Assembly: GCA_016296065.1 (NCBI GenBank)
Contig: JAEDKA010000005.1
Span: 29,601 to 93,600, forward strand
Length of the DNA: 64,000 nt
Source: Kiritimatiellia bacterium
GTDB taxonomy: Bacteria; Verrucomicrobiota; Kiritimatiellia; RFP12; UBA1067
Reading direction: 5' to 3'
Positions within the stretch are counted from its first letter, which is position 1. Each line of letters opens with the position of its first letter. Below are positions 48,217 to 55,794 of this stretch, in pieces. Made by a program: the position numbers and the translations under genes. Under the pieces are notes generated by a model that worked only from the letters and a program-made list of their open reading frames with translations, was not told where the DNA came from and did no database searches.

Positions 48217-49221
48217 ATGTCAAAAGCGGATTTCAAGGCAGTCATACTTGCAGGCGGGTCGGGTGAGCGGTTCTGGCCGCTTTCGACGCCGGAGCGACCG
48301 AAGCAGTTCCTACGCGTGTTCGGAGGCGAAAGCCTCATCCGCCAGGCGCTCGCAAGGCTTGACGGACTCGTCTCGCCCGAGGACGCGTTCGTCGTGACGA
48401 CGAAGAGCCTCGTCGCCGCGACGCGGAAGGAGCTTCCGGAGGTCCCGAAGGGCAACATCGTCGGCGAGCCGATGCGCCGCGACACAGGCGCCGCGGTCGC
48501 GCTCGGCGTGGGACTCGCCGCAGGAGCGGACAACCCTGTGATCGGCTTCTTCTCGAGCGACCAGATGGTCGCGAAGCCGAAGGAGTTCCGAAAGGTCGTC
48601 AAGAAGGCCGTCGCGCTTGCGCGGCGAAAGGACGCGATTGTCACCATCGGCATCAAGCCCGACTACCCTGCGACGTGCTTCGGCTACATCTCGCCGAAGA
48701 CGCGCGCGTTCGTGGAGAAGCCGGATGCGGAAAAGGCGAAGAAGTACGTGAAGGCAGGCTATCTCTGGAACGCCGGAATGTTCATCGCCCGCGCGTCGGT
48801 TTTCCGCGGCGCATTTGCCGCGCACGCCCCGGAGCTGGAGTGCCTGGCGAACATCGGCGGGGGCGCGCGACCCATCGCGCCCGCGAAGCTCGCGCGCCTT
48901 TACGCCGCGCTCCCGAAGATCAGCTTCGACTACGCCGTTATGGAGAAGGCGGAGAACGTCGAGGTGGTTCCTGGCGACTTCGGATGGGACGACGTCGGCA
49001 GCTTCGCCGCGTTCGACAGGTACTTCCCGCACGACGCGCGCGGCAACGTCCGCGAAGGGCCGTGCACTGTCGTCGAGGCGTCGGACAACATCTGCGTCGC
49101 GCGCAACGCGCGCATCTCGCTTCTCGGCGTCAAGAACCTCGTCGTCGTCACTACTCCGAACGCCGTCCTCGTGGCCGAAAAGTCGCGTCTTACGGAGATG
49201 AAGCGACTTTTCGCGAAATAA
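48217..49221 (+). CDS. manC: Mannose-1-phosphate guanylyltransferase
   Basis: A 334-residue nucleotidyltransferase that makes GDP-mannose from mannose 1-phosphate and GTP. 'FKAVILAGGSGERFWPLS' and 'RPKQFLRVFG' are the nucleotide-binding start. 'NIVGEPMRRDTGAAVALGVG', 'CFGYISPK', 'FVEKPD' and 'AGYLWNAGMFIARASVF' are family blocks, and 'ISFDYAVMEKAENVEVVPGD' with 'GWDDVGSFAAFDRYF' completes the active site. There is no C-terminal isomerase domain, so it is the short, single-function type. It would feed the synthesis of surface polysaccharide or GDP-fucose. It stands alone between its own promoter and a terminator. Confidence 0.9.
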   Translation: MSKADFKAVILAGGSGERFWPLSTPERPKQFLRVFGGESLIRQALARLDGLVSPEDAFVVTTKSLVAATRKELPEVPKGNIVGEPMRRDTGAAVALGVGLAAGADNPVIGFFSSDQMVAKPKEFRKVVKKAVALARRKDAIVTIGIKPDYPATCFGYISPKTRAFVEKPDAEKAKKYVKAGYLWNAGMFIARASVFRGAFAAHAPELECLANIGGGARPIAPAKLARLYAALPKISFDYAVMEKAENVEVVPGDFGWDDVGSFAAFDRYFPHDARGNVREGPCTVVEASDNICVARNARISLLGVKNLVVVTTPNAVLVAEKSRLTEMKRLFAK

Positions 49222-49246
49222 CCTCGTGCGGAGCCCTCCCAAAATA

Positions 49247-49273
49247 ACCCGCCGTTTGAGCGGGTGAATTTTT
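49247..49273 (+). terminator. Rho-independent terminator after manC-like gene
   Basis: ACCCGC (49247-49252), a 7-base loop, GCGGGT (49260-49265) and then GAATTTTT. The T run also begins the next promoter. Confidence 0.65.
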
Positions 49274-49281
49274 GATATAAT
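49273..49281 (+). promoter_or_regulatory. Extended -10 promoter without a clear gene
   Basis: TGATATAAT (hexamer 49276-49281) is a good -10, but no gene starts nearby; the next supported start is at 49770. A small RNA or a lost gene is possible. Confidence 0.4.
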
Positions 49282-49319
49282 ATACTCATCTCGTGAGGCG
49301 GAGAGCGAGTGTAAAGTGT

Positions 49320-49392
49320 AAAATGTAAAGTTATGGAGACGCGGCTTCCAGCCGCGTTGCAGACGGCAAATTCGTCCTCCATTTTACATTTT
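49320..49392. repeat. AT-rich inverted repeat enclosing an inverted REP palindrome
   Basis: AAAATGTAAA (49320-49329) pairs with TTTACATTTT (49383-49392). Inside lies the 24-base REP unit (49334-49357), a perfect reverse complement of 12299-12322 and 12769-12792. Confidence 0.65.
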
Positions 49393-49769
49393 CAATTTTA
49401 CATTTGCCCGTGCGGCGCGGGGTCATAGTCCGGAAAACGGGAAACCCGCCGGGCGCTTAATCAATGTAGCATCATACGCTACACGTCGTTTCTCTGAAAT
49501 ACTACCACTGTTTCAAAACCAAAACGACATGTAAGTGATGATGCGTCCAGCTGGGCGCATTGTTTCTTCCTGTATTTTGGTTGAGCCTGTGGTAGGGCTT
49601 CAGAGAAGTGCAAGGAAAGGACATGCGCTCTTTTTCATGCATGCGAGGCGGTCTCCGCGGCGGTTTTTGCGTAGGACGAGAATATTCCGCATTGAAATCT
49701 CACGTCGAGGTGCGGAGCGTTCTGCAAGGCGGCGAGACCTTTCGCTGCCGAATCGGAAGAGTTACAAAT
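49393..49769. other. Intergenic stretch with several hairpins
   Basis: Small inverted repeats are packed here: GTAGC/GCTAC around 49467-49483, ACGTCGTTT with AAACGACATGT at about 49485-49531, and the near-perfect palindrome TGCGTCCAGCTGGGCGCA at 49542-49559. An in-frame upstream ATG at 49623 with the sequence AAGGAAAGGAC before it could extend the gene at 49770, but the added residues look non-coding. No known RNA family was recognised. Confidence 0.4.
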
Positions 49770-50093
49770 ATGAATACTACACGAAAGGCACAAAGAATCA
49801 GATGTCCTCATTGTGGTTATGCTGATGATGCACCACCTGAATATGCTGGTCAGACGGGCATTTGTGATAGATGTGGAGGCGAGTTTATTATACCGTATCC
49901 AGCACCAACTGAAGATGAGGGGGGCTGTCTTTGCTTCTTTCTTGGTGGCTTTGGTCCCATTGGCATATTGATTGCGGCGTTAATCGGCAAGAAAAAAGGC
50001 GTGATTGCTGCGCTGTGGGGATTCTTGGTGGTAATGTTGGTGGTAGGTGTGCTATATGGTGTTCTTTTTGTTTTGCTTGGAATGTCAAGATGA
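49770..50093 (+). CDS. Small zinc-ribbon membrane protein
   Basis: A 107-residue protein. An N-terminal zinc ribbon 'IRCPHCGYADDAPPEYAGQT' followed by 'GICDRCGGEF' has two CxxC pairs 20 residues apart. Two hydrophobic segments come after it ('CLCFFLGGFGPIGILIAALI' and 'LWGFLVVMLVVGVLYGVLFV'). Codon and base use are clearly more AT-rich than in the core genes, which suggests acquisition. GGAAGAG at 49755-49761 sets the start. Function unknown; such proteins are often found in accessory regions. Confidence 0.65.
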   Translation: MNTTRKAQRIRCPHCGYADDAPPEYAGQTGICDRCGGEFIIPYPAPTEDEGGCLCFFLGGFGPIGILIAALIGKKKGVIAALWGFLVVMLVVGVLYGVLFVLLGMSR

Positions 50094-50318
50094 AATGTCC
50101 TGATTCTGAATCGAAGATAGAACCGTGGTTTGGCGTAGAGATGCCTTTGAAACTCCCATTGGTGATAATTAAGGCGACGTAAATGCTTGTGCCGTATAAT
50201 AATGTTGTCTGCATAGGTCTGTGGTTCAACTGAGCTACAGGTCGTGGTGCGTTGTCCCCGTGCCGCGTAACGAGGTCACATGAGAAGTTGCCATGTGCGT
50301 CATTGGCAGTAGAAGATT
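50094..50318. other. Short AT-rich gap with no supported gene
   Basis: Frames after 50094 (for example KCPDSESKIEPWFGVEMPLK) have no start context and may be a gene fragment. No terminator or RNA gene was identified. Confidence 0.35.
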
Positions 50319-50327
50319 TGGTAAAAT
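50319..50327 (+). promoter_or_regulatory. Extended -10 promoter, near-leaderless
   Basis: TGGTAAAAT (hexamer 50322-50327) ends 12 bases before the ATG at 50340. Confidence 0.5.
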
Positions 50328-50339
50328 ATACGGCATCTG

Positions 50340-52877
50340 ATGATGTGTGATTTTGAGTCAGCCCGAGAAGTGATCGGCGGCTTGCTTGCGCAGGTCTGCC
50401 TGTCCGCGCTTTTGCTGATTGCGTGCGGAGTCGCAGTTGTCAAGCTCGCCAAGGCGACGGGTGGGCCGCTCGGCGAGCTTTGGCGCCGTTCGCGCGGCGC
50501 ATTTGCCGCGCTCGCCATTCTGGCGCTGTGTATGACGCTCAATGCCGACAAGACCAACGAGATGATGCGTTCGATTCATCGCTTTGTGATGCGGGGCCAG
50601 CCGTCGCTGTCGGTTTCGGAGGCGGAGATTTCCAATGGCTACAGAGTCGAAGGCGTTGCAACGAACAGCGATCCGTTCGCCGCTATGCCGTCAAATGCCG
50701 TCGAGTACGCGCGGTGGTCGATGCGCGGCGGATTTGCCGCGGATTTCGCGCTCGATCTTGGAGGTTTCGTCTTCCCGATGGGCACAAACCGCGTCAGCCG
50801 CTTCGATGTTCTTTCCGGTGGAGCGGTTGAGCCTCTTCCGCGCGGCGCATCAGCCGCGATATATGCTGCGCGCGAACAGGCGTCGCTTGTCCCTGGCGTG
50901 AGCCGGTTCTGGAGCGCTGACGCGGACGACGGCGCGAAGGTGCTGCGCTGGGATCGCGTGTTTGCGAACCGTGACAGCACTGGCGAATACACGGCGGAGA
51001 TGCGGTTCTTCCAGAACGGCGACTTCACTACGAGGAGCAACGAGGTGGAAACCGCGTATCGCCGCGTCAACCCCGACGACTGGGATGACGACGGAATCGC
51101 CAACGAGCGAGACTTGAATCCGCTCTTGTGCGACGGTGGTTTCTACGGCGTGGCGAATGCGCTGCCGTCAAACGCGAACCTGAATGCCTACTACTGGCTT
51201 GATCTTTCAGTGACTGGGCTTCTCGACTGCGCGACGATTCGCGTCACCTGTGACGGACCGAGCGACCTTGGCGACCATGTGGTAATCGTACGGACGAACC
51301 AGGTCTGCCACATCCCGCTGCTCGCGGGCGCGACATACGCTGTCGAAAGCGACCTGCCGATTGACTATTCTGCTGTGTCAAGCGAATACGCGGAGATAGC
51401 GACGAATTCCGCGACGAGCCTGACGGTCTCTCTGCCGCTGGAGCTTTATTTTGAGCGAGTTCAGATGCGCGGCGGTTCCGACAGCTATCTTGCACACACC
51501 TCGCCGATCGACATCGTGCCTGAGTTGATGTCGGTTGTGGGAACGTGTTGCTCGGCCATGATAAGTGGGAATGGATTGCATTGGACGTGTTTACCGACAT
51601 GCACTTGTGGCGGTATGCCGCATTCGCTGGAAACAGTTGCTACCTGGGAAGGGTATTCAAAGTGCTTCGCATCGTATGCCGCGTGCGGATGCAGCGTGGA
51701 CGCTCCAGAGCCGACGCCGCAGTACGGCCCATACGCTGCGTCGGTTTACGCCGCATTTAGTAAGAACACCGTTATATTTGAGGATGGCTACCTAAATAAG
51801 CCTGGTGAATTTGTTCCGCGTCGGTCCACTTCGACAACTCTGACTATACACGCCAACGGTGGACCCAATGGCGGCGTGCTGACGGTGATGGGGACAAATC
51901 TCAGTAAGCTGCAGAAGAATTCTGGTCCGGCGTTTCCGATTTCTTCCATAATTGTCCCAGCAGAGCATTCTTTGACGTATGAGATTGGATATGTTGGAAT
52001 TGAGGCAAGTCTTGTTACCAATGATGTTATAGTTGCCGCGTCTTTTTTAGAGCATGGAAGCACCAATATTGCATCTAATGCGGCAACTGCGACCGTTGTA
52101 CGGGTTGAACTTGCCCCTATGTATGCTGCGCCATTCAATGACGCGCCTCACAGGCATTTGTTCGGTGTGATGGAAGATGTATTTTTCAGCGCGTTCCCTG
52201 AATGCGCTCAGGCCTCTTGGCAATTCTTCGAGGGGCCAATAGAGATGTTGTCCATATATGGGAACAAGGTTATTATGCCCGCTGTGACGAATCAGTTTTC
52301 TGAAGGAAATTGCGAGGCGCGGGTGGCCGCAGGAGACGCATGTTTCACAAACACATTCAAGTTTTATATGCCGGAAATCATTGCGGTCAATCCACGATGC
52401 AATGAGGATATTGAAGCTCACATCGGGGAGGCAGGCTGGTTGCTGTTGCACATGGATTTGTATGTTTGCCCATTCTTTGTATCGTTTAATAATCTGCAGA
52501 TGGTTGAGATTCCGGACGAAAGCGGGATATGCCCTCACGGCGGGTACTATGAAAATGTCGAAAAAGGAGGCCCGCTTTCGCATGGAGTCGCAGCAGGAGC
52601 AGGGAATTACCACTATGTTGGTCTAGACGGGTATTGGTGTTCTGACAGAGCGGGTCGTGGCGGACGATACGATGAGCCTTGGTCAAATGGATGGAAAGAA
52701 TGGCCGATTCCTGTTGGATGGGGTGCTTCGAATGTTATACTGGGGCAATTTGATCAGCCACCTACAACCCAGAGGTTCACATTGCTGGATACTGGCATGT
52801 TTTCAATACGCAAGTACGACTACGAAGCTGTTAGGACAACATGGAACAATATAGAACTGAGGATGGTGGAACAATGA
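50340..52877 (+). CDS. Large membrane-anchored exported protein of unknown function
   Basis: An 845-residue protein. Two hydrophobic segments near the N terminus ('VCLSALLLIACGVAVVKLA' and 'AFAALAILALCMTLNADK') anchor it, and the rest is probably outside. At about residues 240-255 'NPDDWDDDGIANERDLNP' is a calcium-binding thrombospondin type-3-like motif. A Cys-rich patch occurs around 405-450 ('TCLPTCTCGGMPH', 'SYAACGCSVD'). No enzymatic domain was recognised. The first half has the GC-rich codon use of the region, and the second half (from about 51770) is noticeably more AT-rich. The next gene overlaps by ATGA. Confidence 0.6.
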   Translation: MMCDFESAREVIGGLLAQVCLSALLLIACGVAVVKLAKATGGPLGELWRRSRGAFAALAILALCMTLNADKTNEMMRSIHRFVMRGQPSLSVSEAEISNGYRVEGVATNSDPFAAMPSNAVEYARWSMRGGFAADFALDLGGFVFPMGTNRVSRFDVLSGGAVEPLPRGASAAIYAAREQASLVPGVSRFWSADADDGAKVLRWDRVFANRDSTGEYTAEMRFFQNGDFTTRSNEVETAYRRVNPDDWDDDGIANERDLNPLLCDGGFYGVANALPSNANLNAYYWLDLSVTGLLDCATIRVTCDGPSDLGDHVVIVRTNQVCHIPLLAGATYAVESDLPIDYSAVSSEYAEIATNSATSLTVSLPLELYFERVQMRGGSDSYLAHTSPIDIVPELMSVVGTCCSAMISGNGLHWTCLPTCTCGGMPHSLETVATWEGYSKCFASYAACGCSVDAPEPTPQYGPYAASVYAAFSKNTVIFEDGYLNKPGEFVPRRSTSTTLTIHANGGPNGGVLTVMGTNLSKLQKNSGPAFPISSIIVPAEHSLTYEIGYVGIEASLVTNDVIVAASFLEHGSTNIASNAATATVVRVELAPMYAAPFNDAPHRHLFGVMEDVFFSAFPECAQASWQFFEGPIEMLSIYGNKVIMPAVTNQFSEGNCEARVAAGDACFTNTFKFYMPEIIAVNPRCNEDIEAHIGEAGWLLLHMDLYVCPFFVSFNNLQMVEIPDESGICPHGGYYENVEKGGPLSHGVAAGAGNYHYVGLDGYWCSDRAGRGGRYDEPWSNGWKEWPIPVGWGASNVILGQFDQPPTTQRFTLLDTGMFSIRKYDYEAVRTTWNNIELRMVEQ

Positions 52878-53578
52878 AATTCTTCTCAAGAAAAATAACT
52901 TTGGTATTCCTGTGCTCTTGTGCGGCCGTTTTATCCGTTGTATTGCTAAAGTGCACAGTTGCATACGAATGCGTCGTGGAATTCACATATGCCGACACAA
53001 GGCTGAGGCCTGGAGACAAGTGGGTTGATGCAGAACATTTTCGGCGGTTGATGTCTGGGGCGGGGGATTGCTTTGCCCAGCTAACGTCTGAGCTGAATTT
53101 GCAAAAGCTTGCGGACAAATATATGCATGAAGCCGGAGTCAAGCAAGGTAATTCGCAGGAAGTCCATTCTGTCTTGTCGGGAATGCAATTCGCCGTCATT
53201 GAGCGCTCGGAAACAAATTCCGCAATAAGGTGCTCTATTTCACTGAAGTCCAAAAAACGCGACCCACTCCAGGAAATGGTCAAGTTGTGTTTGGACTCAT
53301 ACAAGCACTTTGTCGAAAGCGAAAATACCTCCATGCTTGACAAGGCGGTTTATCGTGAGCATATAGAATGGGCAAAGTGTAAGAGGCGCATTGATGAGTT
53401 GGAGCGCGAAGCATCGACGGGGAAAGACGTGTCGAGAACGCTGGCCGATGAGCGAAAAAGGCTCGCCTCATTGGCAAGTGAAGAAGAAAAAGCGCGGGAG
53501 CGTGCAAAAGAACGTGGGATGCGGACAGTTACAGACGAGGTTGTAACTTTATCTTTCCCGCAGTTAGTCTGGGAATAG
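52874..53578 (+). CDS. Membrane-anchored coiled-coil protein of unknown function
   Basis: A 234-residue protein with one N-terminal membrane segment ('ITLVFLCSCAAVLSVVLLKC'). It has a beta/alpha middle ('YECVVEFTYADTRLRPGD') and a charged coiled coil towards the C terminus (about 160-215). The layout recalls chain-length regulators of the Wzz type, but only one membrane segment is present and no family was recognised. The ATG overlaps the stop of the large exported protein, so the two are probably partners. Confidence 0.55.
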   Translation: MKFFSRKITLVFLCSCAAVLSVVLLKCTVAYECVVEFTYADTRLRPGDKWVDAEHFRRLMSGAGDCFAQLTSELNLQKLADKYMHEAGVKQGNSQEVHSVLSGMQFAVIERSETNSAIRCSISLKSKKRDPLQEMVKLCLDSYKHFVESENTSMLDKAVYREHIEWAKCKRRIDELEREASTGKDVSRTLADERKRLASLASEEEKARERAKERGMRTVTDEVVTLSFPQLVWE

Positions 53579-53619
53579 TCTAAATGGAGTGCGTTATGTT
53601 TGATGTATATGGAGGATAA

Positions 53620-54174
53620 ATGATGTTGTCAATGTTTCTTCCCCTGTTCCTTGCTACTTCATTCTCAGTGCCTACGATGCCGGAGGCGGAGTGGGATGAT
53701 ACGGAAGTCGTGACGAACGCCGTGCTTCCGACGGCGCGCGCGGACTCTCGCGTGTTTGCTTTCTTGCTCGAACTAGACGCAACGGCAAGCAACAACGTCG
53801 AGGTCGCGTTCGGCCGCGATGCTGACCACGACGGCGGGCTTTCGCGGGGCGAGGCCGATATGCTCGTCGGCTGGGACTGCGGAGAGTGGAAGGTCGTAGA
53901 CTGTGCTACGGGCGACGAGGTGATAGAGCAAGGAACGGAAGGTCGCGTCACGCTTGACTGGCGGCTGGAGTTCAACGCGGCAGATGTGCCGCGCTCGCTT
54001 TCGGTTACCGCGAGCGGCAACCCCGCATTCGCCGCGCTCGCGGCAAATCCGCCGCGATTCCTCTATTCGCCGGAATGGGACACATTTCGTGTTGTCTGTC
54101 GTGGAATGGATTCTCCGAACCCCGTGATATCTGGCTCCATAGAGAATATCCCGCTTGCCATAAGAATACGATAG
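53620..54174 (+). CDS. Exported protein with EF-hand-like motif
   Basis: A 184-residue protein with a short signal sequence (MMLSMFLPLFLATSFSVPTM). 'FGRDADHDGGLSRGEADMLV' (about residue 68) is a dockerin/EF-hand-like calcium loop. 'WDCGEWKVVDCATGDEVIE' holds two Cys residues. The rest is beta-rich ('RVTLDWRLEFNAADVPRSLS'). It is the third gene of the accessory operon 50340-54174. Function unknown. Confidence 0.55.
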   Translation: MMLSMFLPLFLATSFSVPTMPEAEWDDTEVVTNAVLPTARADSRVFAFLLELDATASNNVEVAFGRDADHDGGLSRGEADMLVGWDCGEWKVVDCATGDEVIEQGTEGRVTLDWRLEFNAADVPRSLSVTASGNPAFAALAANPPRFLYSPEWDTFRVVCRGMDSPNPVISGSIENIPLAIRIR

Positions 54175-54206
54175 TTTCACATCAAACCTAATCCTGTAGA
54201 ACTGCC

Positions 54207-54386
54207 ATGAAGATCGAACTGCAAAAGATAACGGTAAGCGAACTTGCTGAGGGATACGTCGACGATGCGGAGTCCGGCGTGATGGGCTTCGGCGGAAAGC
54301 TCGACATCCGACCCGCCTATCAGCGCGAGTTTGTTTACAAGGAGAAGGAGCGCAATGCTGTTATCTCTACGGTAAGGGCGTTATAA
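54207..54386 (+). pseudogene. Truncated DUF262 (GmrSD-type) gene, N-terminal fragment
   Basis: The 59-residue frame MKIELQKITVSELAEGYVDD..., 'GFGGKLDIRPAYQREFVYKE', 'RNAVISTV' is the beginning of a DUF262 domain, found in GmrSD-type modification-dependent restriction enzymes ('IRPxYQREFVY' is the diagnostic part). It ends at TAA 54384-54386 straight after 'STVRAL', where full-length relatives continue for several hundred residues. No downstream remainder is visible before the argJ promoter, so this is a relic of a lost defence gene. Confidence 0.75.
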
Positions 54387-54496
54387 GCGTCGAACGCAAA
54401 CCGTGCGAAGCCTGCGCCGGTATGGCGGAGCTGGAAGCTCAACCTCCTTGCAACTGAAAAATTGGGGTACTATGGTCGAAACGGCGGCTGATATTT

Positions 54497-54505
54497 TGGT
54501 ATAAT
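54497..54505 (+). promoter_or_regulatory. Extended -10 promoter, leaderless argJ transcript
   Basis: TGGTATAAT (hexamer 54500-54505) ends 8 bases before the ATG at 54514. The predicted leader is about two bases. Confidence 0.65.
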
Positions 54506-54513
54506 ATATCCAA

Positions 54514-55734
54514 ATGTCAGCTTGCAGAACAGTGAAGGGCGGAGTCTGCTCCGCCAAGGGGTTCCGTGCGGCGGGAGTCGCGGCGGAAGTGAAGTACAAG
54601 GGACGCAACGACGTCGCGCTCATAGTGGCCGACGAGCCTTGCGCCGCCGCGGCTCTTTTCACGACGAACAAGGTCGCCGCGGCGCCGGTGGTGTACGACC
54701 GCTCGGTGATCAAGGGCGGGCGCATCCAGGCGATCCTCGCGAACTCGGGGTGCGCCAACGCGTGCACGGGCGAACAGGGCCTCGCCGATGCGCGCCTCTC
54801 CGCGCTTGTGACGGCCGGGGAGCTCGGGATCGATCCGCACCATGTGCTCGTCGCCTCGACGGGCGTCATCGGAAGGCGCCTCCCGATGGACCGCCTCCTC
54901 GCGGGGATGAAGCTCGCGAAGAAGGCGCTCGGACGCACCGCGGCGCACGGACTCGACGCGGAGAAGGCCATCATGACGACGGATACGCGTCCGAAGCAGG
55001 CCTGCGTCTCCACGACGGTCGGCGGCAAGAAGGTCGTCGTCGGGGGGATGTCCAAGGGCTCCGGCATGATCGAGCCCAACATGGCGACGATGCTCGGCTT
55101 CGTGACGACGGACGCGGCGGTTTCGCCGCGGATGCTCAAGCGCGCGCTGCAGCTCGCCGTCGGGAAGAGCTTCAACCGCCTTGTCGTGGACGGAGACGAG
55201 TCGACGAACGACTCCGTCTTTCTGCTCGCCTCCGGCAAGGCCGGCAACCGCGAGATCGACAAGCCCGGGAAGGACTTCGACGCGTTCCTCGAGGCGCTCG
55301 AGGCGGTGTGCGTGTCGCTCGCGAAGCAGATGGCGACGGACGGCGAGGGCGCGACGAAGTTCGTGACCGTCACCGTGAAGGGCGCGAAGACGGAACGCGA
55401 CGCCGAGCGCGCCGCAAGGGCCGTCGCGAAGAGTCCGCTCGCAAAGACCAGCTGGTTCGGCAAGGACCCCAACTGGGGACGCGTGCTCGCGGCCGTCGGA
55501 TACTCCGGCGCGGAGGTGTCGGACATGCAGGCGGAGGTCTTCTACGACAGGGCGTGGGCGTTCCGCCGCGGACAGATCGCGGACGAGGCGCAGCTTGCTA
55601 AGCTTGCAAAGGTGATGGAGAAGGACGAGTTCACGGTGACTGTCGATCTCCATCTCGGCAAGTACGAGAGCTCGATCTACACCTGCGACTTCTCGCTCGA
55701 CTATGTCCACATCAATGCGGACTACACGACCTGA
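54514..55734 (+). CDS. argJ: Glutamate N-acetyltransferase / amino-acid acetyltransferase ArgJ
   Basis: A 406-residue ArgJ, which moves the acetyl group from N-acetylornithine to glutamate in the cyclic arginine pathway. Key blocks are 'KGFRAAGVAAEVKYKGRNDV', 'CAAAALFTTNKVAAAPVVYD', 'AILANSGCANACTGEQG' (oxyanion hole region), 'VLVASTGVIGRRLP' and 'KGSGMIEPNMATMLGFVTTD'. In the last, the Ala-Thr bond of 'NMATML' is the self-cleavage site and the Thr is the nucleophile. 'VVDGDESTNDSVFLLASG' and 'KTSWFGKDPNWGRVLAAVGY' also fit. Length is normal. No other arginine genes are close. Confidence 0.95.
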   Translation: MSACRTVKGGVCSAKGFRAAGVAAEVKYKGRNDVALIVADEPCAAAALFTTNKVAAAPVVYDRSVIKGGRIQAILANSGCANACTGEQGLADARLSALVTAGELGIDPHHVLVASTGVIGRRLPMDRLLAGMKLAKKALGRTAAHGLDAEKAIMTTDTRPKQACVSTTVGGKKVVVGGMSKGSGMIEPNMATMLGFVTTDAAVSPRMLKRALQLAVGKSFNRLVVDGDESTNDSVFLLASGKAGNREIDKPGKDFDAFLEALEAVCVSLAKQMATDGEGATKFVTVTVKGAKTERDAERAARAVAKSPLAKTSWFGKDPNWGRVLAAVGYSGAEVSDMQAEVFYDRAWAFRRGQIADEAQLAKLAKVMEKDEFTVTVDLHLGKYESSIYTCDFSLDYVHINADYTT

Positions 55735-55737
55735 AGA

Positions 55738-55783
55738 GTTGAAAGGTTGAAAGGCTGAAAAGTTAAAGTGTTGAAAAGGTTTG
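55738..55783 (-). repeat. Octamer array, copy 3 (reverse orientation)
   Basis: AGTTGAAA, GGTTGAAA, GGCTGAAA, AGTTAAAG and TGTTGAAA are degenerate 8-base units, the reverse complement of the TTTCAAC(C/T) arrays at 3423 and 8021. The series ends in 'TTTGAAAGGAG', which supplies the ribosome-binding site of the gene at 55795. Confidence 0.75.
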
Positions 55784-55794
55784 AAAGGAGAAAA

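Noticed and set aside
50205..50260. tRNA-like sequence on the minus strand (CTGTAGCTCAGTTGAACC)
   Set aside because: It resembles a D-arm, but no matching acceptor stem, anticodon arm or T-arm can be formed around it.
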